Shown piece after piece: positions 23,598 through 34,331 of a stretch of DNA of 64,000 nucleotides; positions within the stretch are counted from its first letter, which is position 1, and each line of letters begins with the position of its first letter. Position numbers and translations under genes: made by a program. Source of the DNA: Argopecten irradians (Eukaryota > Mollusca > Bivalvia > Pectinida > Pectinidae); assembly GCF_041381155.1 (NCBI RefSeq), contig NC_091140.1:23340864-23404863 (forward strand), read 5' to 3'. The notes below the pieces were generated by a model. The model did not search any database, was not told where the DNA came from, and worked only from the letters and a program-made list of their open reading frames with translations.

Positions 23598-24959
23598 TTA
23601 TTTCCGGATCCAGTTCAATTGTTCATACGTGTTTTCTTGTGTTTCGGCAGATGGATTATACATTTCATATCCACTGGTTCGTTCAGACCCGCTGATGACG
23701 TAATCATATTGTCTATTGTCTTCTGTCGCGTCGGCAGTTTCGGTAACAGTGTTATCAGCTTCAAAGGAAATATTTTGGTATCGATTTTCATCACTAGTAG
23801 GGACTTCCTGCAACTTACGAGCAACTTCCGGTTTAGAGCTTACGTCACTTCGACGGTTCCTTATCAAACAAACTATCACCACACTTATTATCACAATTAC
23901 CACAACCGTCCCCGCCCCGCCTAGGACAAGACTTAAGATATTTGTTTTTACATTTCCCTCAGTGTTGTCAGATGCCAATAATGTCTTTATTGACGTTGCT
24001 ATATCTACAGACATAGTATGTTCTGTTCCTGATGGATGATATTGACTTACAAAGTTGTTTGGCGTCTGTATCGATGTTTTGTGAGATGTCGAGTCAGAGG
24101 TCATATCATACCCATTTGTTGGATGGATGTTTGTTATTGACGGTTGTATCGTCGGTAGAGGAGATGATATCCTTGTTCCTTGAATACAAATCCCGGGTAA
24201 GTTAGTAGAACAAGGCAGTGCTAAAGGTAAAAGTAGTGGTATGCTGGTTCTACGAACAACAGCAACACAACATTGATTGTCGCTTGCTAATGAAGGGTTG
24301 TTTTCCCAATAAAACACATATCTATTGACCAAGCCATCCCACAGAAATGTCAAATGTTGTTTTTTACATCTCCAAACGTCTCTATCCGAAAGCTTTTCAA
24401 GAGAACAATTCGTGATATTCGATTGCAAATGTTTCACCGTTCGATTGATATTGATCAATTGTTTGTATCTACACGTACAGTTTGATGATTGTCCACAAAA
24501 TAGTTGTTGTTCCTCATCACCACACTGTGACGCCAAGCAAGTCGACTGGTTGTCTAAGCTAACATCACTAGCACAGTAGCAAATGTTTTGATGTAAAAGA
24601 ATATCACGTGACCCACAGAAGAAAATACACTCTGGAATCCTAAGATACGACACACTCAATCCGATCACTCCATTTCTAACTGTTCCAGGTGTGCAACCTA
24701 AAAACTTCAGCGTCCCCTCACGTTTTACATGTGCCAATATCCATCCAGTTTCTGTAATATTGTATGCGTTCGGAATGGCAACCTTATGTTCGTACATGTT
24801 CCCTGTAAGACCAACACCTAGAAGTGAACATGTCCTATTCATATTCACCCAGGTATCATTATATCCATTGGTCTGTTCTATTGTGATGGAGTTCACATAG
24901 GAGAGTATACCCACAATGTTGATACAAAACACAAGAATCTGAGTTATTCTCCTAACCAT
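23598..24959 (-). CDS. Putative type I membrane receptor with WSC-like Cys block, short tail (copy 3)
   Basis: Intact intronless frame of 453 aa, the partner of copy 2 in the segmental duplication. Leader, N-terminal ectodomain, WSC-like block, stalk, TM helix and tail are nearly identical to copy 2. The tail ends ENTYEQLNWIRK where copy 2 has GNTYEQLNWIRK. Residues from about 165 to 255 differ sharply (for example CTCRYKQLININRTVKHL against CMCRYTQYVNIYRSGNHL, and DNQCCVAVVRRTS against GNQSYCIAIVVSRIS) with four residues fewer in total and no frameshift. This pattern fits gene conversion with another copy, or diversifying selection on one ectodomain face. Ligand unknown. Confidence 0.85.
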   Translation of the reverse strand: MVRRITQILVFCINIVGILSYVNSITIEQTNGYNDTWVNMNRTCSLLGVGLTGNMYEHKVAIPNAYNITETGWILAHVKREGTLKFLGCTPGTVRNGVIGLSVSYLRIPECIFFCGSRDILLHQNICYCASDVSLDNQSTCLASQCGDEEQQLFCGQSSNCTCRYKQLININRTVKHLQSNITNCSLEKLSDRDVWRCKKQHLTFLWDGLVNRYVFYWENNPSLASDNQCCVAVVRRTSIPLLLPLALPCSTNLPGICIQGTRISSPLPTIQPSITNIHPTNGYDMTSDSTSHKTSIQTPNNFVSQYHPSGTEHTMSVDIATSIKTLLASDNTEGNVKTNILSLVLGGAGTVVVIVIISVVIVCLIRNRRSDVSSKPEVARKLQEVPTSDENRYQNISFEADNTVTETADATEDNRQYDYVISGSERTSGYEMYNPSAETQENTYEQLNWIRK

Positions 24960-25130
24960 GACAACGGTGATTCCACAAACTCTATGTACACGACTATAGA
25001 CTAATGTGTTATTATTACGTTAGGTTTAGTGTAGTATATAACTTCCGGGTGACTGATATCAGTAATACAAATTATGACCTGAACGATTACGATAGAAAAC
25101 GTGATGGCTGTGTTGCCTGTATGTAAGGTA
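24960..25130 (-). promoter_or_regulatory. Predicted promoter and 5' UTR of receptor copy 3
   Basis: Conserved block at 25041-25062 (ACTTCCGGGT then GACTGATATCAG on the plus strand). A TATA-like stretch abuts it, but there is a 9-base deletion relative to copies 1 and 2 between the TATA-like stretch and the leader. Confidence 0.6.
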
Positions 25131-25210
25131 TAACGGCTTGTGAAGATATACTGATGACCTTTAAGAAATATCAGGTATGTGTGTTTGGGTGGGAGCACAA
25201 GGTCAGTTTA

Positions 25211-25771
25211 CCTTGACTCTATTGATACAACAACGAAGTCATACTTTAAATTGTTTACATGACAGATACATCGATACCAATTTATCTGAAATGGTTCGAG
25301 ACAATGATTACATATCTTTGAAAGAACGTAGATTAATGTCTCATTAATTGGTTTGTGGTTTCAAGTTATACTAGGTCAGTGCCTCCGAATATTCCATGAT
25401 AAATATCGGTAAACGAACTGTCTTTTGAGTGTGATTTAATTTCGTGTTGTTAGAAACTTGCAAAAATTGTCCGTAAAAATAGTATTTTGACATTGAACAT
25501 CTACAATTGTGTGACAATTGAGTGCTGATTATTGCGTTTCTCTAATTTTCAAAACCGATTGTCTGCTCTTTCTTATAGCCGAATCACAATTTATAAAATA
25601 ATTGTGAAGCAGCTTCATGTCAATTTCTGTTCGCATATATACACTACAGCATATAACCTACTTCGAGCGTAAACTATAGTTAGTCGGAGACAGACGTCAT
25701 GCGCATGTCTGGCCATAGAACTAGCCCGAACGATCAACTTTCGACTTAAATAGTGTCAACATCCAGCCAAC
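25211..25771. other. Array spacer, no gene
   Basis: Bases 25370-25530 match 45860-46010 (GTGCCTCCGAATATTCCATG, then ACATCTACAATTGTGTGACA), which lies upstream of broken copy 5. The upstream spacer is thus part of the duplicated unit. The Harbinger element probably begins in the second half of this stretch. Confidence 0.5.
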
Positions 25772-26224
25772 ATGGCGCATTTCAGGACCGTCCATAGAAT
25801 GTTTTTCGCGATCAAAGATATGTCTACAGATGACAATGTCATTCTTACAGCCGATACGAAGAGGCGTCTTAATTGTATACTCTACCTATGCAAACTAAGG
25901 AAATTTGTACCCGGAGTGACAAGATACAGTGACATATCAATTAGGGAGATAACAGGAGATAGAGAGGATTACTTCAAAGAACATTTTCGTATTAGTAGGC
26001 ACGTGTACGTAACTCTCCTGGAATATCTGTCACCTTTCCTGGCGGGGATGTACGGGGGATTCGATCCAATTCCTGCAAACCACCAGCTTTTAGTATTCCT
26101 TTGTTACCTCTCAAACCAGGCGTCAATGAGAGAGATATCTCAATTATTTAGGATATCTATCTCAACTGTTCACGGGATAGTGATGAAAGTGTGCGACATA
26201 ATTGTCCGTGAATTACAAAGACGT
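25772..26224 (+). CDS. PIF/Harbinger transposase, N-terminal exon
   Basis: Starts at ATGGCGCATTTC and encodes the N-terminal helical part of a HARBI1-like transposase: DYFKEHFRISRHVYVTLLEYL, then LLVFLCYLSNQASMREISQLF and FRISISTVHGIVMKVCDIIV, a helix-turn-helix-like segment that normally precedes the DDE_4 nuclease domain. The frame ends at a good donor (CGT/GTAAGT, intron from 26225). The expected next exon with the first catalytic Asp is not found before 28943, so the element is probably dead. It is the plus-strand half of a two-gene element with the Myb-like gene at 29665-30160. Confidence 0.8.
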
Positions 26225-27915
26225 GTAAGTCAATAAGCATTTAAAAAGGGATCTAGGACAGAACAGTCTACATTCAACTGTTCGTTTTATCCATTTTACT
26301 CAATATGTATACCATTTTTTTTAAATCTTCTTTTCTTGTTATTACCCATTGAAGTTATTTAACTTGAAGTTAGTCATTACCATGAGGAAATACCTTATGA
26401 TTTATTTGATGTGTGGACAATTCTGAATCAGTTTAACTTAAATGATTGAAATGGTTTGTTTTGTTCTACACACCGTGTAATACAATTATACAGTACATGT
26501 ACATGTACATTGTAACCTAACCGAGACATATTGCCACATGTTTCACAAATGAAAGAACAACAGATTACAATATTTACATTTTTTCACAATTTACATCATA
26601 GACCATACAAAATATACAATATCCAATAGCCATCCACACTCCATACCACTCCCACAATACTCCCACAATACTCTTTCAGTGAATCACACTTTAAGAAGTA
26701 TATATTATATATTTATATTACAATACTATATATTACAACAACTTCAGAATTTACACCTATCTAGTAATAACACAACAATTTCCTAACACTAATTTATTCC
26801 CTCTATATAAAGTTAATGAGCTCCATACCGCTACACTGTACACTGCTGCTTCCATAAATCCCATACACAATGTCAATGGTATCCCCGTGTGTTCCTTCTG
26901 TCGTTCCATATACTCCATATACAGATATGGCCAGTTGTGCCTGACATCAGGCGCTGTACTGTAAGACCGTATCCAGGACTAACAACAGACTGTACTTATA
27001 CAAGTGTAATAGTTCTCGAGCGCTCCTTAAGGTATAGGGTCGTGTATCAATCATCAACGACCTGTAGCACTAATAATCTCACTGCCGCAACACACAGCTG
27101 GGCCTCCACAGTGTACAATATATCGTACAAGTAGTGCACCATAAATCCTGTAAGGGTCTCAATCCCTCACCAGGAATCATCTCACCAGGCATCAACACCA
27201 AATGTTCATATTTCTGGGTAGTTGTGTATTATGGGGAACACCATCTGTATATGGCTGTTCAGGCTCCCATATAGTGTAGATGGTATGGCGTAGACATGGG
27301 CATGGAGCTACAATATATAATTAATAAAACCTTTCAGAATACTACCTAACTATCATAATTTTTTATAGTATAATTATTCTAGAATAAATACAGGTATTGA
27401 ATACCAAACACGGCAATACACATCATCGCTCTCTACGTCGCATACGCGTACCTGTTAGCTCAATACTGTCAACAAATCATCATGCACGAGCTTATACACC
27501 TTTACGCTCACAGTCGTTCATATACACGACATATACAGGTAAATTAAATATATATTGACTTACCGTGACTGCATTTCACGCTCCCAATGACCTTATGGAA
27601 TGCAAACACCTCCTAATCCATCAAGATGTCTGCCGTATTCCCCACGCTTAGCTTACCTTTCTGACTCACGCATGCGTAGTTCCTATTATGAAGTTACGCG
27701 TGAGAAATGGCGCGTAATTTAAATGTGCTAACATCTATACTTACCCAATACTTAACTTAACATATGTACACGTCTCGAGGCGGTATGTGACATACGGCCT
27801 GGCATTGAGAAATAAAATTGGGTAGCAATTTTTATTTCCCCACACATCACATACGCCAAAGACTCATATACAGCTAGTAACTATCCGATAAGTAGGATTA
27901 ACACCAATGTCCAAC
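26225..27915. other. Transposase intron / inserted sequence, no gene
   Basis: No supported exon. A run of direct short repeats of CCACAATACTC type is at 26640-26680. Sequence at 27150-27900 lies just 3' of the minus-strand Gypsy fragment and may include its 3' untranslated or LTR sequence (a GGGGAAATAAAAATTGC stretch on the minus strand near 27840), but no LTR pair can be shown. Confidence 0.4.
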
Positions 27916-28614
27916 CTACAGTCTACTCAAACAATCGGCCCCAACTTTCTCACTTCCTCGGATCGCTCTGATGGTGAACCTGTATGGTTGTAACACCAAC
28001 GCCCACCTCATGAGACGAGAATAGGTTCCCTTCAGTTTGTTGAGATACATGAGTGGCTGGTGGTCTGTCACAAGAACAAAATGTCGTCCATAGAAATATC
28101 TTTGGAACTTCAGCACTCCCCAAACAACAGCTAAGCATTCCTTTTCCACTACTGCGTAGGCGGTCTCTGCCCCTTTGAGTTTCCGACTGGCGTAAGCAAC
28201 TGGAAGACGATCTCCAGCCTCTTCCTGAAGAAGCACTGCCCCAATGCCATAATCAGAAGCATCAGTCTGTAGGATAAATTCCTTTTCTAAACATGGCAAC
28301 TTCAGAATAGGACTTGAAGATAAAACCTTCTTCAGCGTCTCGAACGCTGTCGACAGCGACCCATCAGTCATCTGTGTCTCTTTAATCTCATCTGGGCTTC
28401 CGATATCCTGCATCACTTTTGGCACCTTCAAACGATATTGCTGACCATCTCTCTTCACTTGCGCTCTTGTATGTACAGCCTGTATGACTTCTTTTGGTTT
28501 CCAGTCCTTATCTGGTTCATTAGCATGTCTAACCCCTGGAATATTCCCTAGTATTACGTCATACACGGGATTGTCCACACACCAAGCACATACACTTCCG
28601 ACAAAGTATGACAT
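27916..28614 (-). pseudogene. Ty3/Gypsy pol remnant (protease end fused to RNase H)
   Basis: Open frame of 232 codons. The first 35 residues (NPVYDVILGNIPGVRHANEP) match the protease-to-RT linker of Ty3/Gypsy pol. After QMTDGSLS the frame jumps to AFETLKKVLSSSPILKLP, the end of the RT connection, followed by an RNase H domain: FILQTDASDYGIGAVLLQ, AYAVVEKECLAVVWGVLKF, FVLVTDHQPLMYL, ending KVGADCLSRL. The fingers and palm of RT, with the YxDD site, are deleted in frame. No integrase follows. It lies antisense within the Harbinger intron, so it is an insertion there. Endogenous and defective. Confidence 0.8.
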
Positions 28615-28942
28615 ACATTTAAAGCAATAAATGATGATAGCGACTTTTTTAACATGAAAGTATTTCCATCAATGCAATTGCAGGTACAAAGCAAACAATT
28701 CGAGTTCTTAACTTTCCAAATTATTTCGACTTTGAGTAGACAACTTCAGTGAATATTATTAATTTTTTTTATTAAAAATGTATATAACTTTGATGTCTAG
28801 TTTTAAATTGTAAAATCTAAATTCAATTTTATAAAAACACGGCATACTCGGATATGTAGATTTTAAACAAGTTCATTGCTGTATCCACAAGTATATACAA
28901 AAAGCCAGGTTTTAATAAGTGTTTTCTATTTGTTGTATGTAG

Positions 28943-29441
28943 TTGTTGATCATGAACTTTTCATTAACAATGCCTATATAGGATGGCCTGGCTGTATCCA
29001 CGACGCAAGAGTTTTGCGCAATTCTCAGTTGTTTGCCTACGCTGAAGGAGGAGAATTATTTAGCAATGGGGTGCATTTATTTGCAGACAATGCCTATCCA
29101 CTTAGGAACTGGCTTATAACACCTTTCAAAAACGATGGTAATTTTGTACCACAACAAAAACGCCTCAACAAAAAATTTCGTGGCAAAGACAGGCAGTGGA
29201 AAGAGCTCTTGGTCATTTAAACGGTGGTTTCAGGCGCCTGAGAGAAATCCCAGTTCACAATCCAGAAGATATAAACATTTTTTTTATAGGAGGTTGCATT
29301 TGTCACAATTTGTGTATTCTCTGTTGTGACGATGTTGAAGGTGACATAGAATTAGAAGAAACCATCCAAATGAATTCCAAAATATTTTCCAAAATGGCAT
29401 TGAACGTCGTCTCCAGCTCCTCAATACAGCTTGAAAAATAA
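28943..29441 (+). pseudogene. PIF/Harbinger transposase, C-terminal DDE exon with frameshift
   Basis: After an acceptor (TGTTGTATGTAG, 28931-28942) the frame reads VVDHELFINNAYIGWPGCIH then DARVLRNSQLF, and later LFADNAYPLRNWLITPF, which carries the second catalytic Asp. A frameshift near 29180-29195 moves the remainder into another frame: VERALGHLNGGFRRLREIPV with the catalytic Glu, then CICHNLCILC (the LHN-type motif), ending at 29441. These are DDE_4 hallmarks. The first Asp (DGTH-type motif) should be in an exon upstream but is not seen. Confidence 0.8.
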
Positions 29442-29664
29442 AGATAACAAGTACATCATTTTTTGTCTGTTTTACTTAATCACACAATAAAAAAGTAACA
29501 GTGACAAGATAAAAAATCAACTTCTTGTTGATGACAAGAATAAAACAAAAATGTCTTATAAAAAATATAATGGTAAAAATTGTCAATACTTGAGAACAGT
29601 CAATAATTGGGACATGAAAACAGTTTCAGTTAGTGGTATCACTTGTATTTTGCTTAAATTCGCG

Positions 29665-30160
29665 CTAATACAGGTCCAGCATCCTGTCGAAGCATTGTTT
29701 TATTTCTTCCTGCATTTTTTGCATGTTCTCTTTGAAGCTTTCATACTGACTCTAGTCCAGTACATCGGAGGATTTCCTTTTGTTACATTCTTCTTTTTAG
29801 ATTTATTTTCTGCTTCAGAGTGTCCACTTGTGCTAGGATGTGGTTCATCTGCATCAGTGTCTAAGGTAGATGATGCCCTCGTACTAGCATATAAGTTGTC
29901 AAAGGATGTTTTATGTCTAAGGTAGCGACTTTCAGAGCCGGAAGGGGCGTCGATTATTTCTTTCCATTTTTTTTCAACGCGGCATATTTGTTAAATGCAT
30001 GTGATGGGGGTGACAATGCAATTTATGGTCTTCAATTCATCTGTAATTTTTGTCCAAATCTTCTGATGATTTCGATTTTTTTTTATAAAATCAGCATGCA
30101 TTTCATTCCTTAGAAAAACTAATTTGTCTTCTTCGTTGTCTCTCCATACATGAAACGAAT
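29665..30160 (-). pseudogene. Myb/SANT-like partner protein of the PIF/Harbinger element, frameshifted
   Basis: On the minus strand, VWRDNEEDKLVFLRNEMHAD then KIWTKITDELKTIN form a SANT/MADF-like helix bundle as found in Harbinger accessory proteins. Shifted frames continue as SRYLRHKTSFDN-like, an acidic Ser-rich stretch (DTDADEPHPSTSGHSEAE) and a coiled end, MQKMQEEIKQCFDRMLDLY, stopping at 29665. It is tail to tail with the transposase, 224 bp apart, as is usual in this superfamily. Two or more frameshifts make it non-functional. Confidence 0.6.
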
Positions 30161-30169
30161 TGAGACTTT

Positions 30170-30360
30170 GTCTGGTAGTGCCACTTCTTTGTCCAGTGGT
30201 TGAGTCATTGCTGCTTTGTCTGGCAGTGCCACAACTTTGTCCAGTGGTTGAGTTATGACTGCTTTGTCTGGTAGTGCCACAACTTTGTCCAGTGGCTGAG
30301 TTATGAGTGCTTTGTCTGGTAGTGCAACAACTTTGTCCAGTGGTTGAAGAATGGCTGCTA
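30170..30360. repeat. 48-bp minisatellite, about four units
   Basis: The unit contains TTTGTCCAGTGGTTGAGTTA then a GCTTTGTCTGGTAGTGCCAC stretch, repeated at 48-base spacing. Read on the minus strand it is an open 16-residue repeat (TTGQSCGTTRQSSHNS type) directly in frame upstream of the Myb-like segment. It could be repeat-expanded coding sequence of that protein or non-coding sequence. Confidence 0.75.
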
Positions 30361-30384
30361 GTGCTTTGTATCGTGGTTCCCCAC

Positions 30385-32604
30385 ACATCGACTGGCAGAA
30401 CAACCAAACAATCGCAGGCAAACCAGATCAAGCACAGCACCAATACTTACTAGACATTATGGCAGACAGCTCTTTCACACAATTCACAAACAACCCCACT
30501 AGAGGTGACCACATTCTTGATCTCACATCAAAAACAGAATGCCAATCATAAACAAAACAGTAACAACACCACCCATAGGCAAAGCCGACTACGTAGACTC
30601 ATCAACAAATTCAAACGACTTCACGCCAAATGTCGCTCAAATTACCAACTAACACAAACATACAAAACAATAAAACCAGAGGTACAAATACAGATACGCA
30701 ATGCATACCGTTCTTACCTAGAAAAAAATGATTAAAGATCTCTCTACAGACGAGCAAATAGCCCCAACAACACACAAACGATATAAACCTAAGAAATTAT
30801 TTAGCTACATCAAAACAACTCGAAAAGAAAACACTGATATGACAGCCCTACGTAAAGATGGTCAACTCGTAACAGAGACCACTCGTAACATACCACACAA
30901 AGGCCAATCACCACACCCCATTATGCCTCAAATACACATAACATTTTTGGGAATCACAAAACTCTTAGTAAACATTAACCCACATAAAGCTTCAGGGCCA
31001 GACCAAATACATGGGGACATACTCAAAGAACTAAAAGACGTAACAGCACCCATTCTCACAAAAAAATTCACAACATCTCTCACCACAGGAAAACTGCTAC
31101 ATGACTGGAAGCATGCTCATGTTCATCCTATATATCAAAAAAAGGAGACAAACACAACCCTAAAAAGTATAGACCAGTCTCACTCATCTCAATTTCATGC
31201 AAACTCATGGAACATATGATAACAAGCTCTACAATGAAACACCTCGAAAACAATTACATTCTCTATGATTTACAACACGGATTCAGAGCGTCCCGATCAT
31301 GCGAAACACAACCAGTCATTTTTATACATAAATTAACACAAAACAATAACAACAACAAGCAAACAGACATCATCATCATGGACTTTGCCAAAGCATTTGA
31401 CAAAGTCCCACATCAACGCCTACAATACAAACTCACAGGACAAACACTTAGATGGATTACAGACTTCTTACCACACCGCACCAAACAGTTCAAGGGAAAC
31501 AATCAGAAAAAATACCAGTTACATCAGGAGTACCTCAAGGAACCTGTTTGGGCCCAATACTTTTCCTTGTATACATAAACGACTTCCCAGAATACATCAA
31601 ACACAGCACCCTCAGACTCTTTGCAATTGACAGCATAATATACAAAACCATACATAACACACAAGATGTACTTGAATTACGAAAAGATCTAGACGCAGCA
31701 GGTTGGTTGGAGGAAGATTGGTTAATGCCCTTCTACCCGGACAAGTGTAACGGCCTCAGCATTTCAAACAAACGTACAAAGACCAATTATACATACAAAC
31801 TCCACGACCACAAATTACAACAAGTAACATCTTGCAAATATCTAAGATTCACAATACAAAATAACTTACGATGGGACACACACAACCACATAACTGCAAA
31901 TGCTAACAAGACACTAGGATTCTTGAAACGAAATCTCCAGATAAAATCACAACATATAAAATAACATGCTTACAAACCCATAATCAGACCCATACTGGAG
32001 CACTGCTCCTCCTATGGGACCTTCACCAGACAAATCAAATCATGCAAATTAAAAAAAAAATCATAACGCAGAGCAGCACGCTACACACGCTACAACACAA
32101 GCTCAGTACAAGACATGATGGAAAACCTCAACTGGACCTCACTACAAACACGCAGAACAAGAACACGTATAATATTATGTTATAAAATCATACACCATCA
32201 CGTGGCTATAGACTATAGTCAAATTCTTCATCTGACAGACTACAGGACCAGACAATCACATCCATTCACATATAGACATATAGCTGCCACGAAGGACATA
32301 TTCAAACATTCACTTTTCCCACACACAATTAAACAATGGAACATCCTCCCCATGGCTACAGTACAAAGCACTACACTAGAGGTCTTCAAGACACATATCC
32401 TAAACACAAAACTTGAAGACCTAAACCCCACTCCCTAAAAACTCTATCATATTTTTATCTTATTACTAAAAAAATAACCTGCACCTTCAAAATCACTGTA
32501 TATAAGTTGACTCTTTTTTACAATCTATACACGCTCCTGCCAATCCACACAATATAATCATCGTCATCGATGGATTTGTGGCACCAATAATAATAAGAAG
32601 AAGA
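30385..32604 (+). mobile_element. 5'-truncated CR1/Jockey-like LINE, decayed
   Basis: The element starts inside the endonuclease (HIDWQNNQTIAGKPDQ, then FTNNPTRGDHILDL). It continues through frames at 30505-30735 and 30728-31219 (HKASGPDQIHGDILKEL, TGKLLHDWKHAHVHPIY) and the RT core at 31207-31964 (IIMDFAKAFDKVPHQRL, then VPQGTCLGPILFLVYINDFP). The catalytic FADD is replaced by FAID. The C-terminal region is open at 32115-32438. At least four frameshifts are needed. It ends in a short AAT/AAG repeat at about 32577-32604. Its 5' end cuts into the Harbinger/minisatellite region. Confidence 0.8.
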
Positions 32605-32774
32605 TAAATCAGCCTCAGGTGTGTAAAGTCTGGCACTTGAGGATGTTATCAAGCTTTCAATGAGACTCTGTTACACAGCTGGATCGGTTAGTAAAAAAAT
32701 AAAAATATCTAATAGAAGAAATAATCAATATTTACTGTGTAAAAATAATGTCAAATTCCTTTCCCTCTAGCTAA

Positions 32775-33277
32775 ACCGTGTACTTCTTTCTCTGTCTTAA
32801 CGTATCTCTGTCTTAACCATGTACCTCTCTGTCTTAACGTATATCTGTCTTAACCATGTACCTCTCTGTCTTAACCATGTACCTCTCTGTCTTAACCATG
32901 TACTTCTCTGTCTTAACGTATATCTGTCTTAACCATGTACCTCTCTGTCTTAACGTATCTTAACGTATCTCTGTCTTAACCATGTACTTCTCTGTCTTAA
33001 CGTATCTCTGTCTTAACATGTACTTCTCTGTCTTAACGTATCTCTGTCTTAACCATGTACATCTCTGTCTCAACCGTGTACTTCTCTTTATTAACGTATC
33101 TCTGTCTTAACCATGTACTTCTCTGTCTTAACGTATCTCTGTCTTAACCATGTACTTCTCTGTCTTAACGTATCTCTGTCTTAACTATGTACTTCTCTGT
33201 CTTAATGTATCTCTGTCTTAACCATGTACCTCTCTGTCCTAACGTACATCTGTCTTAACCGTGTACTTCTCTGTCTT
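32775..33277. repeat. 37-bp minisatellite, left part
   Basis: The unit is about TCTGTCTTAACGTATC plus TCTGTCTTAACCATGTACTTC, with variant and partial units, over some 500 bases. The same array resumes at 38486-38712 on the far side of the LINE nest, so it was one array before insertion. Confidence 0.85.
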
Positions 33278-34331
33278 CATTTCAACAAATTTTATTGCAA
33301 ATAATATGCAAATGGATTTGGCAACAGGCAAAGCCTATATTAGCCATCTCCAAACAAATCCGGTATAGTACAATTATCAACAAAATATTTTAACATTTAA
33401 CATTACATTATGAATGAATATTATTATAAGTGTATCTCCCCAACCTATCATAGTAGAAAAATCTAAAAAAATCTTTTAGTTTCAGATATATATTCTGATA
33501 TGCATTGCAATAAATATGTATTTTTTTCTTCATCACAATTGTCACAGCCATGCAGTAGAGTTTTTGCGTTAAAATGCGAGTGGGGGATATTAGAGTTATG
33601 TATTTTGGTTCTGAGTGATGATCTTTGTTCATTAAATAAAGGACATATGAAAAGATAGTGTTCGGCTGTTTCATTACTAAGGCCACAAAAACAAATTGGA
33701 TAATCTCTCAAATGATCGCGAAATAGGTCAGAATTTAGATTGCTAGAGGAATTTCTGAGCTGGCACAGAGTAATATTTATAATTCGAGAACCTTTGTTTA
33801 TAAAGGTATTTGTTATATCAGGTTCCATTTTATTAATGTTAAAAAGGAGTGTTTTAAATTGTGCAACAGTATTAACATTCGATAAGTCAAAGTTTAAAGC
33901 GAAAGAATTAAATTCTCTAAAGGTATTTGGAAAAAAACTAGTATAGTAACTTGCAGTTCTGCACATAGGAATATTAAAATATCTTGTCATCCTTAGTGGA
34001 TATCTCTCATTTTCAGGCTGATATAAAAATGGTTGTACAATTTCAATCAAATGCTGTGGAGCAAATCCACGTAGTATCTTAAACATAAGAATAAGTTTGT
34101 GTTTTTGACGCCGATCAAAAAGAGATTCCCAAGCTAGTTCTTTATAAAGTTTATCATGGGAGGTACCTCTGCGCAATCCCGTTATAATCCTAGCGGCTTC
34201 TAGTTTACATTGTTCAGTACAGTTATCCCATAAAACATCAGCATATTCTAAAATAGGTAAAATATAACTTTTATAAATGTTTAAAAGAGTTTTACGTGAC
34301 ACTCTTTTTTTTAATGTTTTTAAAATATTTA
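33278..34331 (-). mobile_element. Outer LINE, 3' half (C-terminal ORF2 and 3' UTR)
   Basis: Minus-strand frame to 33463 encodes the post-RT part of a CR1/Jockey-type ORF2: IYKSYILPILEYADVLWDNC, RIITGLRRGTSHDKLYKELA, a Cys-rich CFCGLSNETAEHYLFICPLF and HGCDNCDEEKN. The 3' UTR ends ATATAGGCTTTGCCTGTT and then CAATAAAATTTGTTGAAATG. The upstream part of the same element is at 37314-38485. Joining across the inserted element restores the reading KRINIL/KTLKKRV, showing they were once one. The 3' boundary abuts the minisatellite. Confidence 0.85.

Larger units (their letters stand above)
19835..25210. repeat. Segmental duplication, copy B (contains receptor copy 3)
   Basis: Partner of 9477-16990, 5.4 kb. 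It retains the gene, its 3' flank and its promoter but lacks three segments found in copy A. It has gained a SINE at 20307-20516. Confidence 0.85.

Noticed and set aside
32775..33277. CRISPR-like regular repeats
   Set aside because: Head-to-tail minisatellite with no unique spacers, in eukaryotic DNA.
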